From: Actinomycetes bacterium
Lineage (GTDB): Bacteria > Actinomycetota > Actinomycetes > Nanopelagicales > Nanopelagicaceae
Direction of reading: 5' to 3'
Assembly (NCBI GenBank): GCA_014190155.1
Contig: BJFY01000006.1
Span: 1-64,000, forward strand
Length of the DNA: 64,000 nt
Positions 36,643-44,481 of this stretch are shown here, one piece after another. The position numbers and the translations under genes were made by a program. Under the pieces are notes generated by a model. That model was not told the origin of the DNA and searched no databases. It worked only from the letters and a program-made list of their open reading frames with translations. Every line of letters starts with the position of its first letter. Position 1 is the first letter of the stretch.

Positions 36643-37800
36643 ATGGCCGCAAAGCTCGCAGAAAATCGCTCTCTCCGGGCGCATCTCCGGTTTGAACGAT
36701 CCGAAATCCCAGCTCTGGTCGGAACGATGGGCACAGTCCTTCTACTCCATATTCTGGGGTGGGGTTTATTTATCTATTTCAACTCAAACCCGAAATACCA
36801 TTCAATTGTCGATGGTAAAGGTGCGTTGATCTACGCGGGTGCCGGAGCGCTCGCCTACTCATTCGGATTACGTCACGCCTTCGATGCTGATCATATTTCA
36901 GCCATCGATGACACAACCCGATTGATGTTAGCAAAAGGAAAAAAACCGCTCGCCGTTGGCCTCTTTTTCTCATTAGGCCATTCAACAATTGTGCTTGCGT
37001 TAGCAATTGCAATCGCTTTTGCCGCAAAACAAGCAGCAAAATTTCAAGCGAATTTTGCTGAAACCGGCGGAATTATTGGCGCATCGGTTTCTGGTTTTTT
37101 TCTTTATTTAGTTGGAATTTTAAACTTGGTGATCTTGGTCGGCGTCGTAAAGGTATGGAAGCAAGCAAAGAGCGGAAAATTTTCGCACGAGCATCTAGAA
37201 GAATTACTAAATGATCGTAGCTTAATGCGTCGGATTTTCCGTGGAAAATTCAAAAAAGGTTTTGATCATTCCTGGCAACTCTACCCAATCGGCGTTCTCT
37301 TCGGACTTGGATTTGATACCGCAACTGAGGTTGCTCTACTCGCGCTCTCCGCAACTGCCGCCGTGGGAACTGTTGGTGGCACACTGCCACCATTAGCGAT
37401 AATTGCGCTACCTTTGATTTTCGCTGCCGGTATGTCTTTGATGGATTCACTCGATGGAATCTTTATGACAAAAGCATATTCTTGGGCATTTACTTCACCA
37501 CTTCGGAAGATTTACTACAATTTAACTACAACTTCTCTATCTATATTTGTGGCGCTAGTAATAGGTACCATCCAATTAACCTCTGTTTTAGCTGATAAAA
37601 CTAGTATTGATAACTATCAACCATTTACTTATTTTGCTGCAATTGATTTGGGTAAAGTTGGTTACTTTATCGTCGGTAGTTTTGTGCTGGCTTGGGTCTT
37701 CTCAGTTCTTATATGGCGCTACGGCAAATATGAAACTAGGTACTCCTCTGGTATCGCCGAAACTGAACACCAGCACTCCAGTATTAAATTGGCAGAGTAG
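36643..37800 (+). CDS. Nickel/cobalt transporter, NiCoT family
   Basis: Secondary transporter for divalent nickel or cobalt in the HoxN/NixA family (385 residues, eight helices). The family signature RHAFDADHISAIDDTTR lies near residue 78, and LGFDTATEVALLALS near 220 is the second conserved motif; both contain the His and Asp used in metal recognition. Which metal is carried cannot be decided from these motifs. Cobalt supply would fit the B12 economy suggested by the ECF operon, but the organism shows no corrin-ring genes here. It has a leaderless-type promoter and converges with the SDR gene two bases after its stop. Confidence 0.93.
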   Translation: MAAKLAENRSLRAHLRFERSEIPALVGTMGTVLLLHILGWGLFIYFNSNPKYHSIVDGKGALIYAGAGALAYSFGLRHAFDADHISAIDDTTRLMLAKGKKPLAVGLFFSLGHSTIVLALAIAIAFAAKQAAKFQANFAETGGIIGASVSGFFLYLVGILNLVILVGVVKVWKQAKSGKFSHEHLEELLNDRSLMRRIFRGKFKKGFDHSWQLYPIGVLFGLGFDTATEVALLALSATAAVGTVGGTLPPLAIIALPLIFAAGMSLMDSLDGIFMTKAYSWAFTSPLRKIYYNLTTTSLSIFVALVIGTIQLTSVLADKTSIDNYQPFTYFAAIDLGKVGYFIVGSFVLAWVFSVLIWRYGKYETRYSSGIAETEHQHSSIKLAE

Positions 37801-37802
37801 TT

Positions 37803-38633
37803 TTAATCTAGAAAAAAGTCGAGCAAGAAATCTTTAGTTCCAGGCACGACTGCATACTTATCTAAATCGGTGATTCCTTCGGAAGCCAAAAGCTCATCGT
37901 CAACAAAGAAATTCCCGGTGCACTCAGTCGCTGGTCGATTGAGAATAATGTAGGCAGAGTCGGAGAGAATCTCCGGTTTTCTACACGCATTCACATCGAC
38001 GCCAGGAATCATTTGCAGCGCTGCAGTATCAATTGCAGTACGTGGCCAAAGCGCATTCACGGCAATCTTGTCGCGCTTAAATTCTTCTGACATTCCAAGA
38101 ACACACATACTCATTCCATATTTTGCCATCGTGTAAGCAACATGATTTTTAAACCAAATTGGTTTCATGGAAAGTGGTGGCGAAAGATTCAAAATGTGGG
38201 AATTTCCACCTTCGGCAGCGCTCTTTCTAAGATGTGGGATCACTGCTTGTGAAGTTAGAAAGGTGCCTCGGACATTTACATCAAACATCAAATCGAAGCG
38301 TTTTGCAGGCGTGATTTCAGTTTTGGTTAAATTAATCGCGCTAGCGTTATTAATCAAGATATCTAAACCGCCAAACTGGTAGGCAGCCGCCGCAACTGCT
38401 GCGGCAATTTGATCCTCATCGCGTAAATCACATTGGATGGGCAAGGCTTTGCCACCAGCTGCCTCGATCTCTTTCGCTGCAGAGTAAATAGTTCCGGGTA
38501 ATTTTGGATTTGGTTCGGCAGTCTTAGCCGCAATTGCGATCGAAGCGCCATCTTGCGCTGCGCGTAGCGCGATTGCCAATCCAATTCCGCGCGATCCCCC
38601 AGTGATAAAGATTCGTTTGCCGGCCAGTGCCAT
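37803..38633 (-). CDS. Short-chain dehydrogenase/reductase, HSDL2-like
   Basis: NAD(P)-dependent oxidoreductase of the classical SDR fold: TGGSRGIGLAIALRA cofactor loop, NNAS in the central strand, the serine in LNLSPP and the catalytic YTMAK (about residues 165-169). The C-terminal region with ATECTGNFFVDDELL resembles the HSDL2 subgroup, which acts on fatty-acid or steroid-like substrates. Length 276 is a little longer than a basic SDR. It lies eight bases downstream of an enoyl-CoA hydratase gene on the same strand, so a role in acyl-CoA metabolism is plausible. A GGGAG ribosome-binding site precedes the ATG. Confidence 0.9.
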   Translation of the reverse strand: MALAGKRIFITGGSRGIGLAIALRAAQDGASIAIAAKTAEPNPKLPGTIYSAAKEIEAAGGKALPIQCDLRDEDQIAAAVAAAAYQFGGLDILINNASAINLTKTEITPAKRFDLMFDVNVRGTFLTSQAVIPHLRKSAAEGGNSHILNLSPPLSMKPIWFKNHVAYTMAKYGMSMCVLGMSEEFKRDKIAVNALWPRTAIDTAALQMIPGVDVNACRKPEILSDSAYIILNRPATECTGNFFVDDELLASEGITDLDKYAVVPGTKDFLLDFFLD

Positions 38634-38641
38634 ATTTCTCC

Positions 38642-39391
38642 CTATTTTTTCGCTGTTTTATTCGCCAAGAATTTCATAAAGGCGGCTTGGGCCTCATCCG
38701 ATTGCAAAGCCAATTTAAAAAGTTCGCCCTCAGCACGCATTACAGCGGTAACCGCATCATGGTGTCCGCTCTTCAATAGCGCCTTAGTTTGAATTACTGC
38801 GCTAGGTGGCTGGTCTGCAATTGCAGTTGCATATTGATCTGCAACTAAATCCGGGGTTTCCGAAATTTCGGCTACTAAGCCAACCTCTAGCGCGAATTTT
38901 GCATCAAATGGTTCACCGAGCAAGAATACTTTTGATGCGCGTTGATGTCCCACAAGTTTTGGAAATAGGTAACTAGAGCCGAACTCCGGTACTAAACCAA
39001 GAGTTACAAAAGGCATGGAAAAATTGGCATCATTTGAAGCAATAACTAAATCGCAGTGAAGTAAAAGCGTAGTTCCGATCCCCACAGCATTTCCATGAAC
39101 CGAAGCAATAATCGGTTTTGGGAAATTATGAACTGCCGATAAAAATTGCATCACCGGTGAGTTCTCTTCTAGCGGCGGTGCGTTAAAAAAATCTCCGATG
39201 TCGTTTCCAGCAGTAAAATGTTTACCTTGAGCCGAAAAGATTAAAACTCGGATATTGAAATCCCCAGCTGCTTCATTAACCGCATCTGCTAACACCGTAT
39301 ACATTGTTCGAGTTATTGCATTTTGCTTTTCTGGACGATTAAAAGTGAGTGTTAGCACTCCATTAGAAACGGAACTCAAGATTTCACTCAT
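38642..39391 (-). CDS. Enoyl-CoA hydratase/isomerase
   Basis: Crotonase-fold enzyme for hydration of enoyl-CoA in fatty-acid or amino-acid breakdown. The N-terminal LTFNRPEKQNAITRTMY, AQGKHFTAGNDIGDF (oxyanion hole) and KPIIASVHGNAVGIGTTLLLHCD segments are present. At the two classical glutamate positions the sequence reads HGNAVGIG and LVPEFGSSYLFPKL; the latter keeps a Glu, the former has Asn-Ala, so hydratase activity may be weak and isomerase activity is possible. The ATG at 39391 has TATGAT exactly six bases upstream. It is followed by the SDR gene. Confidence 0.88.
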   Translation of the reverse strand: MSEILSSVSNGVLTLTFNRPEKQNAITRTMYTVLADAVNEAAGDFNIRVLIFSAQGKHFTAGNDIGDFFNAPPLEENSPVMQFLSAVHNFPKPIIASVHGNAVGIGTTLLLHCDLVIASNDANFSMPFVTLGLVPEFGSSYLFPKLVGHQRASKVFLLGEPFDAKFALEVGLVAEISETPDLVADQYATAIADQPPSAVIQTKALLKSGHHDAVTAVMRAEGELFKLALQSDEAQAAFMKFLANKTAKK

Positions 39392-39403
39392 GCGCGCATC
39401 ATA
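39392..39403 (-). promoter_or_regulatory. Leaderless-type promoter of the enoyl-CoA hydratase gene
   Basis: TATGAT (39398-39403, minus strand), six bases, then ATG. The hexamer differs from the classical -10 consensus TATAAT only at its fourth base (G instead of A). Confidence 0.6.
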
Positions 39404-39427
39404 ATGCAAGCCAATGCGAATTCAAAT

Positions 39428-39444
39428 ATAGAGTCGATATAACA
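39428..39444. promoter_or_regulatory. Candidate second PadR-type operator
   Basis: On the minus strand this reads TGTTATATCGACTCTAT; GTTATATCGA plus TC is shared with the large palindrome before padR (41559-41589). It lies between the divergent hydratase and LuxR-type genes, so it could couple one of them to PadR. It is only half as symmetrical as the main site. Confidence 0.4.
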
Positions 39445-39508
39445 AAACAATCTGATTTTGCGACATAATTACAGAAATAATTTCATTAATAAGCGATGGA
39501 GAGCCACC

Positions 39509-39820
39509 ATGGAACATATGACGATATTGACTAGGGAGTTAACGCCATTCGAGTATTTAGTAGCTGGCTTCCTTTGCGATGGGTTATCAAACTCAGCCAT
39601 CGCTCGCGAAACTGCACATACCGAGAAGGTTGTGGAGAATACCGTTTCAAGAATGTCTAAAGCTCTTGGAGTGAAATCTGACCCAGATATAAATATTCGA
39701 GTTTTGATTGCACTGGCTTTTCGTGCACATTTTGGCGACAAAGCTTTTGATAAATTGGACGTAGCTTGTAGTCATATGGTTGTTGGGCTAAATGGCGAAC
39801 AAATTTGTTCCCGTCATTAG
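39509..39820 (+). CDS. Orphan LuxR-type helix-turn-helix protein
   Basis: A stand-alone DNA-binding protein of 103 residues. The core, LTPFEYLVAGFLCDGLSNSAIARE (read as a LuxR/FixJ helix-turn-helix) followed by VVENTVSRMSKALGV, matches the C-terminal domain of NarL-type regulators, but there is no receiver or sensor domain. The C-terminal 35 residues beyond the helix-turn-helix have no known match. The ATG at 39509 has GGAGAG upstream; an upstream in-frame TTG at 39458 is less likely. It sits alone between the hydratase gene and the ino1 terminator. Its targets are unknown. Confidence 0.82.
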   Translation: MEHMTILTRELTPFEYLVAGFLCDGLSNSAIARETAHTEKVVENTVSRMSKALGVKSDPDINIRVLIALAFRAHFGDKAFDKLDVACSHMVVGLNGEQICSRH

Positions 39821-39849
39821 GTCCCTCTAATTTCCGTGGCGGAATAATA

Positions 39850-39887
39850 AAGAAACAGACCTGGGTATGTACCGAGGTCCGTTTCTT
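39850..39887. terminator. Bidirectional terminator between the LuxR-type gene and ino1
   Basis: AAGAAACAGACCT and AGGTCCGTTTCTT form a 13-base stem with one mismatch; the loop itself contains GGTA/TACC. A-rich and T-rich flanks on both sides would let it serve both converging genes. Confidence 0.8.
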
Positions 39888-39897
39888 GATTAGTTAA

Positions 39898-40998
39898 TTA
39901 ACGAGCAATAGTGCCGGCAATAAACTCTTCGACTTTAACTCTTGCGGTTTCATCTGAATATTGCTCTGGTGGTGATTTCATAAAGTAGCTAGATGGCGAA
40001 AGTAGCGGTCCACCTATTTTTCGGTCCAGCGCAATTTTTGCGCAACGGAGCGCATCAATAATTACGCCAGCAGAATTCGGTGAATCCCATACTTCCAATT
40101 TATATTCAAGGTTTAGCGGAACATCACCAAAAGCTTTGCCTTCAAGACGAACATAAGCCCACTTACGATCATCTAACCATTGAATGTAATCAGAAGGTCC
40201 GATGTGAACATTTTTTTTACCAATATCGTAATCTAGTTGTGAAGTTACCGATTGCGTCTTTGAAATTTTCTTAGATTCAAGTCGATCACGTTCTAACATG
40301 TTCTTGAAATCCATATTTCCACCGACATTTAATTGGTAAGTGCGCTCTAAATGAACGCCACGATCTTGGAATAACTTGGCCAAAATTCGGTGCGTTATAG
40401 TCGCGCCTACTTGAGATTTAATATCGTCACCAACAATTGGCAATCCAGCTCGCGTGAATTTTGCAGCCCATTCTGGATCGGATGCGATGAAGACTGGAAG
40501 TGCGTTTACGAATGCACAACCAGCATCGATTGCAGATTGAGCATAAAATTTTGCCGCTGTTTCTGAACCTACCGGCAAATAACAGATTAAAACATCGATT
40601 TTCTTAGCTTTTAGATCGGCCACAATGTCTACTGGGGCTGCACCGGATTCTGCAATGGTTTCGCGGTAATAGCGACCGAGGCCATCGAGAGTGTGACCCC
40701 GTTGTACAACGACGCCAGTTTTCGCAACATCTGCAAATTTGATGGTGTTATTTTCACTTGCCCACATGGCTTCTGAAATATCTAAGCCAACTTTTTTAGC
40801 ATCAACATCGTAAGCTGCGATGAATTTAATGGAATTGATGTGGTACCCGCCAAGAACTGAGTGCATTAAACCCGGAATCTCTTTATCGATTGCGGCGTTT
40901 TGATAATAGGTAACTCCTTGAATTAGTGAATTGGCACAATTGCCAATCCCAATAATTGCTACTCGGATTTCACTTCTCGGGTCTGTTTGCTTACTCAC
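39898..40998 (-). CDS. ino1: myo-Inositol-1-phosphate synthase
   Basis: Ino1 converts glucose 6-phosphate to myo-inositol 3-phosphate, the source of inositol for phosphatidylinositol lipids. The 366-residue actinobacterial form has the NAD-binding [14 protein letters not shown] near residue 16, an [14 protein letters not shown] stretch, [16 protein letters not shown] with catalytic Lys and Asp, and the [12 protein letters not shown] segment near residue 230. The same ino1-padR arrangement exists in M. tuberculosis (Rv0046c-Rv0047c). Its start overlaps the padR stop by four bases. Together with the PimB-type mannosyltransferase it indicates PI/PIM-like lipids. Confidence 0.95.
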   Translation of the reverse strand: MSKQTDPRSEIRVAIIGIGNCANSLIQGVTYYQNAAIDKEIPGLMHSVLGGYHINSIKFIAAYDVDAKKVGLDISEAMWASENNTIKFADVAKTGVVVQRGHTLDGLGRYYRETIAESGAAPVDIVADLKAKKIDVLICYLPVGSETAAKFYAQSAIDAGCAFVNALPVFIASDPEWAAKFTRAGLPIVGDDIKSQVGATITHRILAKLFQDRGVHLERTYQLNVGGNMDFKNMLERDRLESKKISKTQSVTSQLDYDIGKKNVHIGPSDYIQWLDDRKWAYVRLEGKAFGDVPLNLEYKLEVWDSPNSAGVIIDALRCAKIALDRKIGGPLLSPSSYFMKSPPEQYSDETARVKVEEFIAGTIAR

Positions 40999-41537
40999 TT
41001 ACTTTTCCTCTCGGTTGTAATCATTTCTTCTAGCCAGGTAATTTCACGATCAACTGACTCCAGCGAATGGCGGCGCCATTCAATTAAATATTTATCGAGA
41101 CCGACGCTGCCGTAATCGATTTCCTCGTGCAGCACTTCGGACTTCGCTCGTAGCCGGCGAAGTCGTCCCTCTAAAATTCGCAGTCGGTTAGCTGCAGGAG
41201 TTGGAGTAAAGAAGGCGAATCGGACCTCAAAACCTTCATCTTCCCAAGAATCTGGACCAGCAATTTCTGTGGCCTTATTAAATTGCTTCTCCCCTTTAGC
41301 CGTTACTACATAAACAATTCGAACTCGGCGCGAGCGCCCTTTAGCTGTTCCAATCTTCTCTTCGATTAAACCTGCGATAACCATTCGACGGAGTTGTGGA
41401 TAGAGCACTGAGAAAGAAAGGGCTCGGAACGGACCATAGATTGCAGTTAAACGTCTACGTAGTTCATACCCATGCAAGGGGCCTTGTAATAAAAATCCAA
41501 GAAGCGCGAATTCGAGCGATTGGCTACGGGAGCGCAT
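40995..41537 (-). CDS. PadR-family transcriptional regulator
   Basis: Winged-helix regulator with an N-terminal DNA-binding domain ([21 protein letters not shown], then [18 protein letters not shown], about residues 7-60) and a helical C-terminal dimerisation domain. I chose the ATG at 41537, because GGAAGGAAAG lies at good distance; an ATG at 41561 is also in frame. A nearly perfect 31-base palindrome sits 22 bases before this start, so the gene is probably autoregulated, and its product would also control ino1, which it overlaps. The effector ligand is unknown. Confidence 0.9.
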   Translation of the reverse strand: MRSRSQSLEFALLGFLLQGPLHGYELRRRLTAIYGPFRALSFSVLYPQLRRMVIAGLIEEKIGTAKGRSRRVRIVYVVTAKGEKQFNKATEIAGPDSWEDEGFEVRFAFFTPTPAANRLRILEGRLRRLRAKSEVLHEEIDYGSVGLDKYLIEWRRHSLESVDREITWLEEMITTERKSK

Positions 41538-41558
41538 ATTTACTTTCCTTCCATCTCG

Positions 41559-41589
41559 CATACGTTATATCGAGTCGATATATCGTATG
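41559..41589. promoter_or_regulatory. 31-base inverted repeat, probable PadR operator
   Basis: CATACGTTATATCGA, one central G, TCGATATATCGTATG: the two 15-base arms match at 14 positions. It lies in the divergent space between padR and the nucleobase permease gene. A TATCGT hexamer at 41581-41586 inside the right arm could be the -10 of the permease leader, so binding would block transcription to the right as well as padR to the left. Confidence 0.75.
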
Positions 41590-41592
41590 CGC

Positions 41593-41735
41593 ATTGAACT
41601 CGAAAGGTTACGCAAGCGCAACCTCTTACCCAATTCTCAGAGTTGGGCGCGTCTACGGCCCAGTAACAAATTCACAGGTTTACCCTCATTTTCTAGAGCT
41701 TGCCAACGGTGGCGCTCTAGACAGGGGTAAATCGC
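41593..41735 (+). promoter_or_regulatory. Structured mRNA leader of the nucleobase permease gene
   Basis: The 143 bases before the ATG hold several hairpins: AGGTT-CGC/GCG-AACCT (41605-41624), CCCAA/TTGGG (41629-41647) and a final long one in which TTTACCC (41679-41685) pairs with GGGTAAA (41725-41731) and TCTAGAGC (41692-41699) pairs with GCTCTAGA (41714-41721). The last stem includes the Shine-Dalgarno AGGGG, so the ribosome-binding site is masked in this fold. It does not match a riboswitch class that I recognise. Confidence 0.55.
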
Positions 41736-42998
41736 ATGAGTCTTCTCTCATGGAAAATCCACGGCACCGGAAAAACGATCTCATCAGGTGAGGTCGTATC
41801 AACAGATGAACGATTGAGCTGGCCGCGCACCATTGGCGTTGGCTTACAGCACATCGCAGCAATGTTCGGCGCAACCTTCCTCGTCCCAATCATTACGGGT
41901 CTGCCGCCAACCACAACCCTATTTTTCTCAGGTATCGGAACTCTTCTATTTTTAATCATCACCCAAAATAAAGTTCCAAGTTATCTTGGCTCCTCATTTG
42001 CGTTCTTAGCGCCAATTGCGGCATCGGTTAAGAGCGATGACATGGCCACAGCTCTTGGCGGCGTAGTTGCAACCGGAGTAATTCTTGCTGTCGTTGGTTT
42101 AATCGTTCGCTCTTCTGGAACTGGTTGGATCGATTGGTTATTGCCACCAGTTGTAACTGGAACCATTGTTATGGTTATTGGCCTAAACCTTGCTGGTGCT
42201 GCAAAAAATAATTTTGCTGCTGGTCCAGTAGTTGGTGTAATTACACTCGCATCGATCGCACTTATCTCAGCCTTCTCCCGAGGCTTCCTTGGTCGAATCG
42301 CAATCTTCGCTGGACTTGTAGTCGGTTATGTAGTTGCGATGTTGATGGGTGATGTAAAGACTGATGGCATCTCCGCTGCGAAGTGGATTGCAATGCCTTC
42401 ATTCACAACTCCAACATTTAACATGAGTGCAATCGTGCTCTTCTTGCCAGTAGTACTTGTACTTATTGCCGAGAACGTTGGACACATTAAAGCTGTTTCA
42501 GCAATGACCGGCAAGAACCTTGATGATCAAATGGGTAACGCCCTTTTTGCTGATGGTCTTGCAACAACTCTCGCAGGTGCTGGTGGCGGATCTGGAACAA
42601 CTACTTACGCAGAAAACATTGGCGTAATGGCTGCAACCCGGGTTTATTCAACAGCTGCTTATTGGATTGCTGGCCTAGGCGCAATCGTGCTTTCGATCTG
42701 TCCTAAATTCGGCGCAGTTCTAAGTGCAACTCCAGTTGGAGCACTTGGTGGCGTTGGCGTTGGACTATTCGGAATGATCGGTGTGCTTGGTGCTCGGATT
42801 TGGATTGAAGGACGTGTTAATTTCAGCGATCCAACAAACTTAATCATCGCAGCATCAGCGCTCATCATCGGTATTTCAGATATGTCATGGACTAGCGGTA
42901 ATTTCACATTCAACGGCATCATTAATGCAACCTTGGTTGCAGTCGTTGGATATCGAGTACTTAGCAGAATTGCAAAATCTCGCGGTACAAGTCAGTAA
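41736..42998 (+). CDS. Uracil-xanthine permease, NCS2 family
   Basis: Proton-coupled nucleobase transporter (420 residues, fourteen helices in two inverted repeats). Visible family features are GLQHIAAMFGATFLVPIITGL near the N terminus, LGSSFAFLAPI, LFLPVVLVLIAENVGHIKAV with the conserved Glu of the substrate site, and GLATTLAGAGGGSGTTTYAENIG near residue 275. These are typical of UraA-like members; the last motif favours uracil over xanthine, but this is not certain. The AGGGG ribosome-binding site is buried in a hairpin of the leader. A terminator follows. Confidence 0.92.
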   Translation: MSLLSWKIHGTGKTISSGEVVSTDERLSWPRTIGVGLQHIAAMFGATFLVPIITGLPPTTTLFFSGIGTLLFLIITQNKVPSYLGSSFAFLAPIAASVKSDDMATALGGVVATGVILAVVGLIVRSSGTGWIDWLLPPVVTGTIVMVIGLNLAGAAKNNFAAGPVVGVITLASIALISAFSRGFLGRIAIFAGLVVGYVVAMLMGDVKTDGISAAKWIAMPSFTTPTFNMSAIVLFLPVVLVLIAENVGHIKAVSAMTGKNLDDQMGNALFADGLATTLAGAGGGSGTTTYAENIGVMAATRVYSTAAYWIAGLGAIVLSICPKFGAVLSATPVGALGGVGVGLFGMIGVLGARIWIEGRVNFSDPTNLIIAASALIIGISDMSWTSGNFTFNGIINATLVAVVGYRVLSRIAKSRGTSQ

Positions 42999-43010
42999 TT
43001 TAAGAGTTAC

Positions 43011-43045
43011 AAAAACGCACAGGGCTTCGGCTCTGTGCGTTTTTT
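43011..43045 (+). terminator. Intrinsic terminator after the nucleobase permease
   Basis: AAAAACGCACAG and CTGTGCGTTTTTT enclose a GC-TTCG-GC tip: an 11-base-plus stem with a stable tetraloop followed by a T run. Confidence 0.95.
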
Positions 43046-43062
43046 AATTTAAATAAGTGTTC

Positions 43063-43074
43063 TACACTCCAACA
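43063..43074 (+). promoter_or_regulatory. Leaderless-type promoter of the LysE-family gene
   Basis: TACACT (43063-43068), six bases, then ATG at 43075. This favours 43075 over the in-frame GTG at 43057. Confidence 0.55.
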
Positions 43075-43716
43075 ATGGTTTTCGAAGTTCCAACTAGATT
43101 TGGTGAGTATTTAATCGCTGCAATCATCATCATGCTGGCACCTGGCCCAAGTGTTCTATTCACCATCGCCCGCGCAATATCTTGGGGTCGAGCAGCCGCA
43201 GTTGCAACAGTTCTCGGTAATGCGCTCGGAATGTTTGTTCTTTCTTTGGCTGTTGCATTCGGACTTGGTCCAGTATTACAACGCTCTGATGCGGCTTTTC
43301 TATTTGTACAAATTGCTGGCGGTGGTTATCTGATTTACCTCGGTATTGATGCAATCAGAAAGAGCGTTATTCATGCTGAAGATATGATCAATGTGAATGA
43401 AGGCAAACCAACCATCCTAAAATCAATTCGAGACGGGTTTTTTGTAGGAGCGCTAAATCCCAAAGGTTTAGTATTTTTCGCTGCTATTTTGCCAGGCTTT
43501 GTCGATCACGACAGTGATTCCATCACGTCGCAAATAGTCTTGATGGGTGCAACTTTCGCGATCTTGGCGTTTTTCTCAGATAGCACTTGGGGTTTGATTG
43601 CCGGCACAATTCGGGAATCACTTTCAACCAAGCCAGCGCGTTTAGTTAAAATGCGAAAATTTGGTGGTTTAGTGATGATCGCTCTCGGATTATTTACAAT
43701 TTCAACTGCGTTCTAA
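43075..43716 (+). CDS. LysE/RhtB-family amino-acid exporter
   Basis: Inner-membrane exporter of amino acids or homoserine lactone-like compounds (213 residues, six helices). It carries the RhtB signature PGPSVLFTIARAISWGRAAAVATVLGN (key residues about 26-50) and LNPKGLVFFAAILPGFV near residue 130. The substrate is not known. The ATG at 43075 has TACACT six bases upstream. It stands alone between the permease terminator and the nuclease gene. Confidence 0.9.
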   Translation: MVFEVPTRFGEYLIAAIIIMLAPGPSVLFTIARAISWGRAAAVATVLGNALGMFVLSLAVAFGLGPVLQRSDAAFLFVQIAGGGYLIYLGIDAIRKSVIHAEDMINVNEGKPTILKSIRDGFFVGALNPKGLVFFAAILPGFVDHDSDSITSQIVLMGATFAILAFFSDSTWGLIAGTIRESLSTKPARLVKMRKFGGLVMIALGLFTISTAF

Positions 43717-43778
43717 GCCTAAATCTCAGCAGCGTGGCGAGCTCGCAATATGTCAGTGGCTAACGGCAGACTATCGCC

Positions 43779-44480
43779 ATGGCAATTTCATCATTTGATA
43801 AACCGGCAAGTAAAGCACGCGAATTCATCAGCCCTAGCGATTTAACTTTCTCTTGGGATGGTTGTCACCGTTGCCTCTGGCTCAATTACAACCACGGCGT
43901 TAAAGCGCCACTCTTCATGCCGCTTGTTGGCGAACTCTCCGCAATGCAAGAAGCCCACTTTGATGCGGTTACTTCCGCTCTCGTAACTCCTGAATTACCA
44001 AGCGGAAAAGTTCATAGCCGTGGTGGATGGGTGAAATCAACGCCGATCGTTGTAAATGGCTCTGCTTCGCCTTATGCAGTGCGCGGAAAATATGACTTGC
44101 TTATGGAATTTGATGATGGGACTTGGGGCGTTATCGATTGCAAATTTCAAGGACGCGATAGCGATAAAAGCGATTTCTATTCGCCACAACTTGAGGCATA
44201 TGCATACTCACTCGAGAATCCCGCATCGGGTCCAGCGAAAAAAGTTTCAGTACTTGGTTTACTCGTTTGGTCACCCATCTCCCCTATGGGCGATTTATCA
44301 ACTGGGTACTCACTAAAACTGAAGAGTTCTTGGCGTCCGATTGAACGCAACTCAAAATCATTAGAACGTCGCTTAACTGAATTTATTACGGTTATTTCTG
44401 GTCCAACTCCGGAACGAGATTCTGGTTGCGAACAATGCCGTTATGTTTCCCGACGCCGCGAAATTTTCGGCGGCGAATAA
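43779..44480 (+). CDS. PD-(D/E)XK nuclease-fold protein, Cas4/RecB-like
   Basis: A 233-residue protein with a RecB/Cas4-type nuclease core: GKYDLL (Asp 106), VIDCK (Asp 120 and Lys 122) and QLEAYAY (Gln-x3-Tyr, residues 137-141). Two Cys pairs, CHRC (29-32) and CEQC (217-220), frame the domain at the ends in the way Cas4 and AddB use four cysteines to hold a 4Fe-4S cluster, although the 2+2 spacing differs from the 1+3 of Cas4. No helicase, cas gene or CRISPR array is nearby, so this is a solitary nuclease. The function is probably DNA repair, but unproven. It converges with the acyltransferase gene one base after its stop. Confidence 0.8.
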   Translation: MAISSFDKPASKAREFISPSDLTFSWDGCHRCLWLNYNHGVKAPLFMPLVGELSAMQEAHFDAVTSALVTPELPSGKVHSRGGWVKSTPIVVNGSASPYAVRGKYDLLMEFDDGTWGVIDCKFQGRDSDKSDFYSPQLEAYAYSLENPASGPAKKVSVLGLLVWSPISPMGDLSTGYSLKLKSSWRPIERNSKSLERRLTEFITVISGPTPERDSGCEQCRYVSRRREIFGGE

Positions 44481-44481
44481 T

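Noticed and set aside
43779-44480. The Cas4-like gene as part of a CRISPR-Cas system
   Set aside because: No repeats, cas1, cas2 or effector genes are present anywhere in the window.
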